A stretch of DNA of 64,000 bases from Bacteroidota bacterium (GTDB lineage: Bacteria; Bacteroidota; Bacteroidia; Flavobacteriales; Flavobacteriaceae), in NCBI GenBank assembly GCA_023446155.1, contig JAEXIT010000005.1, forward strand, positions 1 through 64,000, read 5' to 3'. Of the stretch, positions 42,608-51,607 are shown piece after piece. The notes below the pieces were generated by a model. It did no database searches, was not told the DNA's origin, and was given only the letters and a program-made list of their open reading frames with translations. How positions within the stretch are numbered: the first letter of the stretch is position 1; the number at the start of each line of letters is the position of its first letter. The translations under genes and the position numbers were made by a program.

Positions 42608-43357
42608 TTAGTCGCCTTTGCTCGCTGAAACAATGCTCTCGATAAATTCATCTAATTGCTCGATTTTTTCAGTTTCGCCATTTTCTTCATATTTGACGCG
42701 CATCGGACGTAAAACATTAAGGAATTTGTCGAAAATATGTTCCTGGATAATAGGCGAATCGACTACTTTGTAGATACTACGCAGCATCCAGATACGGTTG
42801 TATTCCGTACGCGACATTACGACATAAAAGCCTTGTGCCATTTCGACCGACCAATCGCGTAATTCCATCAGAAGCTGTGCAGCACTAAATTGACCGGATG
42901 AAATGATGCCAAAAAAGGCCTCGATTTCTTCGAACAATTTGGCCGCGGTTTCGTCATTTTGTCCCTTGAAAAATTCATGGAGTGATTGTGCTGCGGTTTG
43001 TGCATTGATATACACGTTTCCGGAGGCATATAAAAACCCGGAAAGGTCGATGTCTCCCTGGTAAATCCCATCGATAAATAGCGCAAGTCCTCTCAGGTGA
43101 TGTCCGATATCGTCATGAGACAGATACTCGCCATAACTCGGCATGACGTCCATAAAACGTTCTAGAGTGCTGTTCCAATCTTCGAATGCTGCCCAGTTTT
43201 CGATTAGGAAAACAGCACAGGTGCGTTCGATAATTTCGTGATCCAGATCGGCACTGCTGATCGAATTGTCGCGGTAGCTGTCAAGGAAAAGGTCAATTCC
43301 GTTAAGATAACCCTTGTACGAATCGCTTTTAAGCAATTGTAGTATTTGTGCTCTCAT
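42608..43357 (-). CDS. Hypothetical helical protein, last gene of the ankyrin operon
   Basis: 249 residues, predicted all helical, acidic, soluble. Segments include SGFLYASGNVYINAQTAAQS and EEIEAFFGIISSGQFSAAQL; it ends in a Glu/Lys-rich helix (YEENGETEKIEQLDEFIESI). It starts 1 base after the stop of the membrane-anchored gene, so it belongs to the operon running from 47525. Not recognised; cysteine-poor, without catalytic motifs. Confidence 0.65.
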   Translation of the reverse strand: MRAQILQLLKSDSYKGYLNGIDLFLDSYRDNSISSADLDHEIIERTCAVFLIENWAAFEDWNSTLERFMDVMPSYGEYLSHDDIGHHLRGLALFIDGIYQGDIDLSGFLYASGNVYINAQTAAQSLHEFFKGQNDETAAKLFEEIEAFFGIISSGQFSAAQLLMELRDWSVEMAQGFYVVMSRTEYNRIWMLRSIYKVVDSPIIQEHIFDKFLNVLRPMRVKYEENGETEKIEQLDEFIESIVSASKGD

Positions 43358-43358
43358 G

Positions 43359-44033
43359 TTATTCTTTTGTTTTTTTAACGATTTCTTCCATCAAGGCACG
43401 TTGTAATTGCTCTTTTGGAAGGTCTTTCGGAATAGCAAACAATCCGTAAATCACATTACCGTACTTTTTGCTACTCGGGAAATCCTCTTCAAGGTCGATT
43501 ATGGTGCGTATCGTGTAGCTTTCGTCGATTAAAAACGGTAAATCGCCTTCATAGACTTTTGCAATACGAATCCCATTGCTTTTTGTACCCATCGCATTGG
43601 CCATGTGTTCGGCGATGGCATTGCCTTCGTACAAACTATTCATGTTAACCAATACAAAATATTTGTCGACTGCCAAATCGAAACGCATCAGTTCGTAATT
43701 TGATTTTTCCGGATTTGGAAGGACAAGCTTGTAATCGGACGCTTTAACTAAACTGTCGGTCGCATCCCAAACCGATACTTTATAATTTCCTGCCGGAACT
43801 TCTCGGATAAGCGATTCGTTGGGTTTAATTTTGTCGTTGATGGTGTACATTTTCTCCAGCTTCCCGTCGGGCATAATCTGTTCAAAAGTTACGGATCGCA
43901 ATTCGGTTCCCGTATTCATAAATTTAATAGACTGGGTGGGTCCGGTTGGTCCATGTTGAATGTAATAAATGGCATAGGCGATGGCTATTAGAGCGATAAA
44001 CGCTACGCAGCCGATTTTAAAGAATTTTTTCAT
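43359..44033 (-). CDS. Hypothetical membrane-anchored protein of the ankyrin operon
   Basis: 224 residues. One N-terminal membrane helix (IGCVAFIALIAIAYAIYYI) is followed by a predicted periplasmic domain. Its first part (TGTELRSVTFEQIMPDGKL, EVPAGNYKVSVWDATDS) looks like a beta-sandwich of carrier or carbohydrate-binding type; the rest contains DLAVDKYFVLVNMNSLYEGN. The start overlaps the stop of the preceding gene by 4 bases (ATGA). It is the only clearly membrane-bound product of the operon and would tether the group to the envelope. Function unknown. Confidence 0.68.
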   Translation of the reverse strand: MKKFFKIGCVAFIALIAIAYAIYYIQHGPTGPTQSIKFMNTGTELRSVTFEQIMPDGKLEKMYTINDKIKPNESLIREVPAGNYKVSVWDATDSLVKASDYKLVLPNPEKSNYELMRFDLAVDKYFVLVNMNSLYEGNAIAEHMANAMGTKSNGIRIAKVYEGDLPFLIDESYTIRTIIDLEEDFPSSKKYGNVIYGLFAIPKDLPKEQLQRALMEEIVKKTKE

Positions 44034-45691
44034 AGTTTTCGAAGTAAATCACGTTGCCATTTTGCATCAATGGGCGTATTAAAATGTTGTTGTGTAATAT
44101 AAGTGTTTCTGATGTAACCGATGACATCCGAGTCGCCTGAAACGAGCTCCCATCGGTCGTAATCGGTTAGCTTTGGTGTAAAGCGTGCGATTATTTTTGG
44201 TTCGTTGTTGATTTGTGCCAGCACGAAACAATCGTCCAGCGTCATTTCTTTTGGATTGGCGGCAGACAGGTAACAGACCCAGATTTCCTCGTAATGCTGA
44301 TGGTCGTATTGTACGATTTCATACAGATGACGCGGTTTTAGTTGTTCGTTTTCTGATGTCTGAACGTTCTCCCATTCGAAATTGATTTTGCTGTAGTAAC
44401 TCCTTGTTAAATCGGTCATCGCGTGTAGTTGGTCTATCGTAGCAGTATCATTAGTACGCAATGCTTCAACTTCGATACGGATAAAATCATTTAATAACTT
44501 CGTGATACGATCCATTTTTGAGGCTCTGGTGTTTTTATGGTGTTCATAAAAATTCCATTGGTCGCTAAGTACTTCGTGTAAGACGTTCCAATTCTGTCTT
44601 TGCGACAAGTCGATTGCGTATTGCCATGACGCTTCCACCAGATCCAGACGGTCTGCTAGGCCCGCCCAATAGGCTGTAGATACCAAGGCATTCCAGCAGG
44701 CTTCGGGATCGTTGTATTCTTCGTCGAAACGCTTTGCAGCGATCCAATGCTGATCACCGGTATATTGTTTGTCTTCGATCAGCGTCGTGGCTTCATACAA
44801 CGGATGGTTGGCTACAGCATCCGGCAAAAAACCTTCGTGGTCGCGTGCCGAATTAATAGAGAGACTCACGTGCCACATCATGTTGTTAGAATGACCGTAG
44901 TAGTACTGGTATTTCTTAAAAGGCATTGTGTCGCAATCCAACCCGTGCGGCATACAGGCATACTTCCATAAATGCCAATACCGGTTTTCCATCTGGGTTT
45001 TGTTTTTGGGTTGCAGATAGTGAGCACGTTCCGCCAGTACACTACGTACGTAGGCATTCCAGATACCAAAGTCATCCTCCTGAAATTCGGGTAGGAATTT
45101 TTTGTTGTCGATTAACTGAGCAAAAAGAGCAAATGTCTTTTTGTGCTCAGGTGTGTCGTAATAATGATTCCAAAAATCACAGAAAAAAGAATCATGATTC
45201 TTTTTTGCTTTTTTAAAACGTTCCTGATTTTCTTCATCCAACAGATAGGACTTAAGGAAATCCAAATTGCCTTCGCCCAGATAATCAAAAAGCGGCTTCG
45301 ACTGACTGATTGCGGCATCCAGATCGGATTTCAAATGTTTTATTGCGGTAGCGGTTTCCATTAATCTCAGGTAGGCCATCGGAATCATCGCTTTTAGGTT
45401 TGGCGCCTGAGTGGCGGCGGCGGCTCCATCATTAAACCATACCCCTTTTTTAAGGTTCACTACGGGCGCCTCTTTTAAAGACGTCATATGAGGCGAAAGC
45501 AATACGGCTAAGGTGCTGTAATCCTCATATTCGAACGCAAAAGGTGCCTGAAACCAGAATCCCTTTTCAAAGAAACGAATCTGATCGATCAGGCTTTCTT
45601 TACGGTTAAATTCGATTTTTAAGGCTTTTCGGGTATCCTGACCTTCATAAAGGCGGTTTAGATTGGCCTGTAAGCTATTGAGTGGTTTCAT
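44030..45691 (-). CDS. Hypothetical 553-residue protein of the ankyrin operon
   Basis: 553 residues, soluble, Trp/Tyr/His-rich. Notable stretches are FCDFWNHYYDTPEHKKTF, KYACMPHGLDCDTMPFKKY, YYYGHSNNMMWHVSLSINS and YEEIWVCYLSAANPKEM. The middle (AYWAGLADRLDLVEASWQYA) suggests helical repeats like those of immunity proteins that solenoid around a toxin. It starts 2 bases after the 204-residue gene and overlaps the next by 4 bases. No family recognised and no clear catalytic motif. Confidence 0.65.
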   Translation of the reverse strand: MKPLNSLQANLNRLYEGQDTRKALKIEFNRKESLIDQIRFFEKGFWFQAPFAFEYEDYSTLAVLLSPHMTSLKEAPVVNLKKGVWFNDGAAAATQAPNLKAMIPMAYLRLMETATAIKHLKSDLDAAISQSKPLFDYLGEGNLDFLKSYLLDEENQERFKKAKKNHDSFFCDFWNHYYDTPEHKKTFALFAQLIDNKKFLPEFQEDDFGIWNAYVRSVLAERAHYLQPKNKTQMENRYWHLWKYACMPHGLDCDTMPFKKYQYYYGHSNNMMWHVSLSINSARDHEGFLPDAVANHPLYEATTLIEDKQYTGDQHWIAAKRFDEEYNDPEACWNALVSTAYWAGLADRLDLVEASWQYAIDLSQRQNWNVLHEVLSDQWNFYEHHKNTRASKMDRITKLLNDFIRIEVEALRTNDTATIDQLHAMTDLTRSYYSKINFEWENVQTSENEQLKPRHLYEIVQYDHQHYEEIWVCYLSAANPKEMTLDDCFVLAQINNEPKIIARFTPKLTDYDRWELVSGDSDVIGYIRNTYITQQHFNTPIDAKWQRDLLRKL

Positions 45692-45693
45692 TT

Positions 45694-46308
45694 TTAAGTC
45701 GATTGGTGAAATTGCCGTATTAAACGCGTCTTAGGCGAATAGAACAGGTTGTACGAACCATAGACTCTACTGTCGTAAAGTGTGGCAATGTACTGCATCA
45801 GCTCACCGTTTTCATCTTTAAAGATGTCGAGCGTATAATCGGTTTTGCGCACATGGTCTTTTTCGTAGGTGGTTTGATCCCAAATGGGTTCTCCGCCCAT
45901 GTAAAGGCTATTGCGTGTTACCGATTTGTCGACTTCGAAATAAGTTGGTTCGTCTTCATATCCGTGAAAATTATCCGACATTTCATCGGCACACCATTCG
46001 ATAAACTCTTCGTCGAAATTGGCGATAGGCGTTTCGCTGTAGGATACAATTTCGTATTTATTGTCGGCGGTAAGTCTGAAATCAGCATAATCCAGAAAAA
46101 CCGGTGTTACGATAAAATGAAATATCAGATCCGCGAATTCCGGTTTAATAACGTTCCCCGGAATACTGTATTGTGGTAGCAGAATTTCCTGGTCGAAATG
46201 TTTGGGTTCGACCAGAACGTCTGCCGGTTTTGGAAAAGAGACAATTACTTTGCTCGGATCCTCCGGTTTGGCAATTTGTCTAAGTCCGATGGGTTTTGAT
46301 CGTGCCAT
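45694..46308 (-). CDS. Hypothetical protein of the ankyrin operon
   Basis: 204 residues, soluble. It opens MARSKPIGLRQIAKPED with a basic start, then a Pro-rich stretch and strands (DLIFHFIVTPVFLDYADF, YEIVSYSETPIANFD), and ends GSYNLFYSPKTRLIRQFHQS. Its start codon shares one base with the ankyrin gene's stop codon (TAATG), so translation is coupled. Not recognised. Confidence 0.65.
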   Translation of the reverse strand: MARSKPIGLRQIAKPEDPSKVIVSFPKPADVLVEPKHFDQEILLPQYSIPGNVIKPEFADLIFHFIVTPVFLDYADFRLTADNKYEIVSYSETPIANFDEEFIEWCADEMSDNFHGYEDEPTYFEVDKSVTRNSLYMGGEPIWDQTTYEKDHVRKTDYTLDIFKDENGELMQYIATLYDSRVYGSYNLFYSPKTRLIRQFHQST

Positions 46309-47525
46309 TATTTTGCTTTAGCTTTTTTCGGAGTTAGCAGTTTTGCGATTTCGGAATCTTTCCAATGTTCGGCCACTTCTTTTGCAGTGATTCCCGGAGG
46401 AAGTGGTCCCAGCTGGTTTGTACTTCCAATCGTGGTATCAAGACCGGCTTTTACCAGGATTTTTGCCATTTCGGTAGGCCCGCCGGTATCGGCAAGATAA
46501 TGTCCGGCCGTCCATCCGTTTCCATCCAATTGGTTGATGTCGACACCTTCGTTAAGTTTAAGGAAAGTCTTCAAACCGTCGACACGTTTACTGCGCGCAA
46601 CGTAATGCAAAGGCGCAATTCCCTGTTCGTTTTTGACGTCGAAAGACGCTCCTTTTTTGGCTAATAATTTTATCGCTTCCGGTTCACCGGCGGAGCAAGC
46701 CATGATCATTGGAGTATTGCCATTGTTACCACGGATGTTTACATCCGCTTTTTTCTGAATCAGATGTTTGGCCAGATAGATACAACCTACGTAATTGCGG
46801 TGCTCGGTTGGTCCCCAGGAATATCCGGAGATGTCGTATTGATCCATAAGCGAAAGCACTCGTCCTTTTTCATTTTCACCGCCATTGTACGGTTTTATAT
46901 AACGGAAACAGCCATTTTCGATCAGGTATTTTACATAAACACCGGAATTAGTTCCTTCCGATTCCCAATGTTCGACTTTGGCTTGTCCCAAACGCATCAA
47001 CACATTAAGTAAAGGCGAAAATCCATATTCGTCCAGAGTGTTTACATCTGCACCCGCCCTGTCAATAAGGCGCCATCCAAACGCATAATTACCGAGCGAA
47101 GCGGCTACGTTTAACGGCGTTTTCTGTTCGTGATCTCTGGTTTCGAGTAGGGCTCTTCTGACATCCGATATTTGGAGTAGTTCGTAGAAGTCGTTCGCCG
47201 CAGCCACGTGAAGTATTGTCCCCTGACTCGAAGTTACCACGTCGGTTTTAGCCCCGTGTGCAATCAGATCCTGAACGATGTCTATATGTTTATAGGCGGT
47301 AGCCAGGTGGATGGGATAAAACGATTGATTGTCTGCCACATTCGGGTTTGCCCCGTTTTGCAGTAAAAGTTGTACAATCTCACGATGCCCATAGGCTGCT
47401 GCGCAATGTAAAGCGCCCGAATTGGGTCCCATGGCACTCGCATCGGCACCTTTGGCAAGCATCTGCTTTACCGTTTCGATATCGCCTGCTTCCGCGGCGA
47501 TTACAAGTTCTTTGTTGATGTCCAT
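46308..47525 (-). CDS. Ankyrin-repeat protein heading a five-gene operon
   Basis: 405 residues made of about nine ankyrin repeats, with the TPLHxAA-type core in variants: GALHCAAAYGHREIVQLLLQ, YPIHLATAYKHIDIVQDLIA, TPLNVAASLGNYAFG, TPMIMACSAGEPEAIKLLAK and APLHYVARSKRVDGLKTF. No signal peptide. Ankyrin proteins bind other proteins and in Bacteroidota are common as immunity proteins in polymorphic-toxin loci (Imm-ank). Here the gene leads a tightly overlapping operon of four unrecognised genes and lies 3 bases after a small lipoprotein frame, so a multi-protein complex is a reasonable guess. Confidence 0.85.
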   Translation of the reverse strand: MDINKELVIAAEAGDIETVKQMLAKGADASAMGPNSGALHCAAAYGHREIVQLLLQNGANPNVADNQSFYPIHLATAYKHIDIVQDLIAHGAKTDVVTSSQGTILHVAAANDFYELLQISDVRRALLETRDHEQKTPLNVAASLGNYAFGWRLIDRAGADVNTLDEYGFSPLLNVLMRLGQAKVEHWESEGTNSGVYVKYLIENGCFRYIKPYNGGENEKGRVLSLMDQYDISGYSWGPTEHRNYVGCIYLAKHLIQKKADVNIRGNNGNTPMIMACSAGEPEAIKLLAKKGASFDVKNEQGIAPLHYVARSKRVDGLKTFLKLNEGVDINQLDGNGWTAGHYLADTGGPTEMAKILVKAGLDTTIGSTNQLGPLPPGITAKEVAEHWKDSEIAKLLTPKKAKAK

Positions 47526-47528
47526 ATT

Positions 47529-47723
47529 TTATTGTTTGTTTGGTTGTTGCATAGTACCTCCGACGTTAATGCTGCCTGAGGTTCTAAGAAGTAAGTTGTA
47601 TTTGAAATTATTTTGCTACAGAAGCTTTTGCGCCTCTTTTTCGGATTTACTACCGTTACAGCTATAAGTGGTGATCGCAAGCGTCGCGGTGGCAGCCAAA
47701 AGCAAGAAACTCTTGTTTTTCAT
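47529..47723 (-). pseudogene. Small lipoprotein ORF interrupted by one in-frame TAG
   Basis: From the ATG at 47721-47723 the frame encodes a lipoprotein signal (MKNKSFLLLAATATLAI, lipobox TTYSC), then NGSKSEKEAQKLL and a TAG at 47616-47618. The frame continues open for 28 more codons (QNNFKYNLLLRTSGSINVGG..) to a TAA at 47529-47531, only 3 bases before the ankyrin ATG. The tight spacing suggests the full 64-residue frame was once one gene coupled to the operon. It could also be a true 35-residue lipopeptide ending at TAG. A CAG-to-TAG change would explain the lesion. Confidence 0.55.
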
Positions 47724-48071
47724 GTTATTGATTTATGGTTGGTTTACTGGTTTCGGATCCATTTTTTCTAAATAGATACGGAAATATTTACACGAATCGT
47801 GTAGTACTATAGTTATAGACCATTGAAAAAGACACCTCTGAAAAACGGATAGCCGCTTTCATTCTATTTTATGAAATTTAAGATTTCGTCTTTCTCTTTT
47901 TAGTTTCCCTACTGGGGATAATCGGAAATTTCTTTCGAAAATACAATTAAAAATGAATTCAACAAATAGTTAGATGTAAAATGATTGTTAAATTTCACAA
48001 ATTTGTGCATTTTTTTGAATGCCATAACGGTTTTGTAGTAATATCTGATTATGAGTGTAAAACGCTTTGCT
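47724..48071. other. Intergenic region upstream of the ankyrin operon, 348 bp
   Basis: No gene was found; the 62-codon plus-strand frame at 47981-48169 runs across the 3' end of the opposite gene and was rejected. The region should carry the operon promoter, but no full TTG-N19-TAnnTTTG match was seen on the minus strand. Confidence 0.4.
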
Positions 48072-48929
48072 CTACTTCATTTTTTCAAAAACAAACCCGA
48101 TATCCCCAACCTGTGTTTCGAAACGATTTCCATCATATCCATAAATCGGACTTTTATATAAAAATTTAAAACCATCTTCCTCTAAACGATGATGGTGAAT
48201 ATAGCCATTCTGTATGTTGATATAGGTTTCCCGAACAGTAATTTCTCCTTCCTTTTTTGTATCATAATCCATAACCTTTGCCAGACAGCTAAATCGGAAG
48301 AAATCGTCGTTATAGAGTCCCACTATAAGATGTATCGTATCGCCAAGTGGCATAAAATTGGTCATGTTGTAATTAATCCGTAGTTGTCCGGTTTCCTTAA
48401 TGGAAAGCCATTCCCCAAGAAGTTCCTCCGTATGGATAACCGATACTTTGTAAAAACCGCTTTGTTTTATGGCGGCATACACGGTTTCGAAAAGCATCTT
48501 TAATTCATTTCCTTTTTGAGGATCGTTAAAAATAAGATGGTCCCTTAGAAAGGCATTGATTTTCGCTTCGTCGTATCGTGCGAATCCCGCTAGAGTAGCT
48601 ACATTTTTTGCGGTTTGATCGTTGGTCAGTTCTTTTTCAAAAAGAATCTTATGGAGTATATTGGAAAAAGCATCACAGTTTTGATCATTAAGAAACCGAT
48701 CCAGATCAAAACCATCATTTTTTATGCTGCCTCCTCCAATTTTATAAGTTCCGAAAAATTCCTTTTCCAATTGGGTACATTCTTCGTGGAATTGAAGTCT
48801 AAAGTCCTTTTCCGAAAGCAAGTAGAGCTTCATCAGCGTAATCAATCGGGCGCTTGTAAAGTATAATTGCGTTTTAAAAGTAATGTATTCCAAGGTTATT
48901 TTTTTTACGTTATTTTTTAATGCCACCAT
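48072..48929 (-). CDS. Hypothetical protein
   Basis: 285 residues, soluble, mostly helical in the first 170 (EECTQLEKEFFGTYKIGGGS, NVATLAGFARYDEAKINAF) with a beta-rich C-terminal third (DTIHLIVGLYNDDFFRFS, GYIHHHRLEEDGFKFLYK, VGDIGFVFEKMK). The ATG at 48929 is used; a later in-frame ATG (MKLYLLSEKDF, residue 33) is an alternative that would give 253 residues. Not recognised. It is one of several monocistronic-looking genes on the minus strand of this island. Confidence 0.6.
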   Translation of the reverse strand: MVALKNNVKKITLEYITFKTQLYFTSARLITLMKLYLLSEKDFRLQFHEECTQLEKEFFGTYKIGGGSIKNDGFDLDRFLNDQNCDAFSNILHKILFEKELTNDQTAKNVATLAGFARYDEAKINAFLRDHLIFNDPQKGNELKMLFETVYAAIKQSGFYKVSVIHTEELLGEWLSIKETGQLRINYNMTNFMPLGDTIHLIVGLYNDDFFRFSCLAKVMDYDTKKEGEITVRETYINIQNGYIHHHRLEEDGFKFLYKSPIYGYDGNRFETQVGDIGFVFEKMK

Positions 48930-48974
48930 TGTCGGATCTGCGGCATCGAAACCGGCTAATAATAGGAAGCACTT

Positions 48975-49502
48975 TTATTTTACTTGATCAACATATTCCG
49001 TGGTAGAAAGTATAAAATCGGCTTCGGATAGGTTTAAGTTGATCAGAAGACCGTCAAGTGCTGTTTCATAATACGTTCCATTTTCCCATTTTTTAAAAGC
49101 GGATGGATCGTTTTTTATCTGTTGAAAAGCCCGTTCGAGAATACTATGTAAAACCGTTGGATCCGAATACTGTTCTTTAATGGATTGCAATTGTCGCATA
49201 TAGGTGAGCAGATATGCCGTGCTGGTATCGGCCAAATCAACCCCGTGGATCGTATCGGTACATTTTGATACTTCCGGAAAAGAAAGTACTGAAAACAAAT
49301 CGACGCCCCATTCGACGTAATCGTCAGGATCATTTTTGGTGATCAAAGTGTCTAATTCGGAAATAATGTCGGTGATAACATCAAGATCCAGTTCGCTTAG
49401 GTGTCCGATTTCGGAATTAGAATCCGGAGCGATTCCAATAGTAATGTCCCGTTTTAAATGGGGATATTTTTTGCCAACTACAATACTTTTGATCGTATTC
49501 AC
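48975..49502 (-). CDS. Hypothetical acidic protein, immunity-like
   Basis: 175 residues, acidic, soluble, predicted helical. Segments include SELDLDVITDIISELDTL, DDYVEWGVDLFSVLSFPEV and SILERAFQQIKNDPSAFKKW. Size and charge fit a polymorphic-toxin immunity protein, but no named family was recognised. It lies 45 bases upstream of the gene at 48072-48929 on the same strand. Confidence 0.6.
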   Translation of the reverse strand: MNTIKSIVVGKKYPHLKRDITIGIAPDSNSEIGHLSELDLDVITDIISELDTLITKNDPDDYVEWGVDLFSVLSFPEVSKCTDTIHGVDLADTSTAYLLTYMRQLQSIKEQYSDPTVLHSILERAFQQIKNDPSAFKKWENGTYYETALDGLLINLNLSEADFILSTTEYVDQVK

Positions 49503-49609
49503 TCGCTATACTTCTTTTACAAATACTAATATATAAATATTGTATTGATATCCAGAGGCAATCGAAAAATGTAACATTAAAAAGAGTTAGCGTGAAATTG
49601 CGGACGCTT

Positions 49610-50065
49610 TTAGTCGATCTCCTTAATGATGCCGTCTTTTACCGATTCTATGGCGATAGCAAACGGATCATGATGATCAATTATCCATTCTCCGTTTTTA
49701 AAAACAAACGAAATATACGGCCCTAAGATTACATTTTGCTGGATAAACAAATTGTCACCTTCTTGTGGCGAATAATCAAAATCAAAACAATTTTCGCAAT
49801 TCAGGTTTAAAGCAATCCATTCGGCATCCAATCCATTTCCGATGGAGTCGCTAGGCATAATATAATGGCCGAGCATGGCACAGTCTTTATACGCTTCCAC
49901 AAAACGAAATAACCTCCAGATATACCGTAACGGAATACCATCGTTCTTTTTGTTTCGAATCGGAATAAGTTGATCACCGGATTTTTTATAAAACTCCTGT
50001 TCCCGGAATTTGATGGTTCCCGAATCACAACTGCATAATTTGATTCCTTTTGTAAAGTCACACAT
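49610..50065 (-). CDS. Hypothetical Cys-containing protein
   Basis: 151 residues. The start MCDFTKGIKLCSCDSGTIKF has four cysteines in 14 residues, which could bind a metal. The middle (YIWRLFRFVEAYKDCAMLG) is helical, and the end (YISFVFKNGEWIIDHHDPFA) is beta-rich. No signal peptide. Not recognised. Neighbours are unrelated orphan genes on the same strand. Confidence 0.6.
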   Translation of the reverse strand: MCDFTKGIKLCSCDSGTIKFREQEFYKKSGDQLIPIRNKKNDGIPLRYIWRLFRFVEAYKDCAMLGHYIMPSDSIGNGLDAEWIALNLNCENCFDFDYSPQEGDNLFIQQNVILGPYISFVFKNGEWIIDHHDPFAIAIESVKDGIIKEID

Positions 50066-50135
50066 TTAAAATACTATTTCAGATTTAGAACGCTACTAGC
50101 ATATCATTTGAATTCAGAAATAAACCACATTCGGC

Positions 50136-50870
50136 CTAAAAGTTCAGATAATCGGTTGTGTCTGTTAATTCGGACCATCGAGCGGATAGAAACTTAGCAT
50201 AATTAATCGGCGAAATTCCATAACTACCCAAAGAATGGCCATCGTTGACTTCGACCAGAATGGTATTATTGTTGGCATCTACACCAAAATCCAGAGCATA
50301 AGAACGCGGTTGCGATGTAAAGTCGGCAACCGCCGCTTTAACAATTTCCAAGTTTAGCGCCTTGTCCCAATCGCCTTTATAGTGTCTGATGTCAAGTATT
50401 TCCCGATAACGAATAAAGCAACGAAACTCGGCTTTAAAAGTGATAAGTTCCGAACATAAAACAGAAGTAGGTTTATCCGCGTCGAGTAATCCAACGAAGT
50501 CAAGTTCCGTTTTAAAAACCTTCCCCGGAAACTTTTTGGTTTCCGTTTCCGGCTTAATAAAAACGGGAAACTGCTTTTTTTGTAAAACTTCCTCTAAAGT
50601 AGTTCTCCAAATTGTTCTTTTCAGATATTTTTGAAGTTCTAAAGGATAATCGATTTCTGTTGTTTTCCTAGGTCTGTTGATCATTTCCAGACGTTTTCGA
50701 ACATTTCCGATTCCACCCACAAGAATAGTCTCCGGATTTGTGTCTTCGATGTGATTGATGTCATGGAATTTTTCAATTTCAAACCCAAAATGTTTAAACC
50801 CTTCATAAGCAATAAACGCATTTACATTGTAAAATTCACCGTCTTTATGGGTTTGTATATAGGCTTTCAT
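50136..50870 (-). CDS. ATP-grasp domain protein (R2K-like clade)
   Basis: 244 residues. The ATP-grasp core is recognisable: FPVFIKPETETKKFPGKVF for the nucleotide-binding lysine and glycine loop, CSELITFKAEFRCFIRYREI for the adenine/sugar contacts, and SYALDFGVDANNNTILVEVN for the metal-binding Asp/Glu/Asn. The small N-terminal pre-ATP-grasp domain and the EFRCF motif fit the R2K type found in polymorphic-toxin and phage-conflict loci. It would ligate a carboxylate to an amine, perhaps modifying a peptide or protein. Substrate unknown. Confidence 0.78.
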   Translation of the reverse strand: MKAYIQTHKDGEFYNVNAFIAYEGFKHFGFEIEKFHDINHIEDTNPETILVGGIGNVRKRLEMINRPRKTTEIDYPLELQKYLKRTIWRTTLEEVLQKKQFPVFIKPETETKKFPGKVFKTELDFVGLLDADKPTSVLCSELITFKAEFRCFIRYREILDIRHYKGDWDKALNLEIVKAAVADFTSQPRSYALDFGVDANNNTILVEVNDGHSLGSYGISPINYAKFLSARWSELTDTTDYLNF

Positions 50871-50919
50871 GGAATTGAATTTCTGGAATTATCGTTTTTT
50901 TGATGCTAGGTTTGAATTT

Positions 50920-51537
50920 TTAGATTTTTTGGCATTTCACCCAAAAGAACGGAAAATTTTCCTGAACCGTAGTGATGTCGATTAGTCCGAATGCGTCAAA
51001 CTCCCGGTGAACCGATTCCCGATCATAGAAAAACATATTTACACCGTCGATAATTTCATAGCGATCCGGCCCAAGATGCTTTCCGGTGCCATAGGTGTGT
51101 GCCTCTTTGGTGATCATCGTAAAAATCATATAACCACCTTTTTCAAGTTGTGCATAACAATCGCGGATTAGCTTTTTTCGTTCTTCCGTATCCAAAAGAT
51201 GAATCAGCGCATAGCAAAATATCCCGTCGTACTTTTGACTGTCAAATGGCATATCGGTTACCGAACCATGAAAGATTTTTAGCCCTTCACCATAGTGCTT
51301 TTGTGCCATTTCGATAGCCGTTTTTGAGATTTCAATTCCGGTTACGGTCATTCCGTTTTCCTTAAAAAGCTGTGCATTCCGGCCATATCCAATTCCCGGG
51401 ATAAGAATATTCTTTAGGGATTTTTCCACAAAGAATTCGTTGGCCATAACGGTAGATTGCGCGGGAGTAAAACCCCACATTTCTTTTTTATCGACAAAAT
51501 TGACTTCCCAGAATTCGGGTTTTTCGGGTGTTTTCAT
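50920..51537 (-). CDS. SAM-dependent methyltransferase (thiopurine/tellurite methyltransferase-like)
   Basis: 205 residues. Motif I is ILIPGIGYGRNAQLFKENG with acidic VTGIEIS after it, and the motif IV region is FDSQKYDGIFCYALIHLL. The N-terminal FWEVNFVDKKEMWGFTPAQS matches small class I enzymes of the TPMT/TehB-like group. Cytoplasmic. It may detoxify a small molecule; the substrate is unknown. It lies between the cytochrome and ATP-grasp genes on the same strand, without tight coupling. Confidence 0.85.
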   Translation of the reverse strand: MKTPEKPEFWEVNFVDKKEMWGFTPAQSTVMANEFFVEKSLKNILIPGIGYGRNAQLFKENGMTVTGIEISKTAIEMAQKHYGEGLKIFHGSVTDMPFDSQKYDGIFCYALIHLLDTEERKKLIRDCYAQLEKGGYMIFTMITKEAHTYGTGKHLGPDRYEIIDGVNMFFYDRESVHREFDAFGLIDITTVQENFPFFWVKCQKI

Positions 51538-51607
51538 AAAATTGAATCAATAAAGTGAATGGTTAATTCCGATTTATTGTAAATAAATGGATTCCTTGAA
51601 TACAAAA

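Noticed and set aside
47981..48169. 62-codon plus-strand open frame
   Set aside because: Runs antisense across the 3' end of the gene at 48072-48929 and shows no protein-like features.
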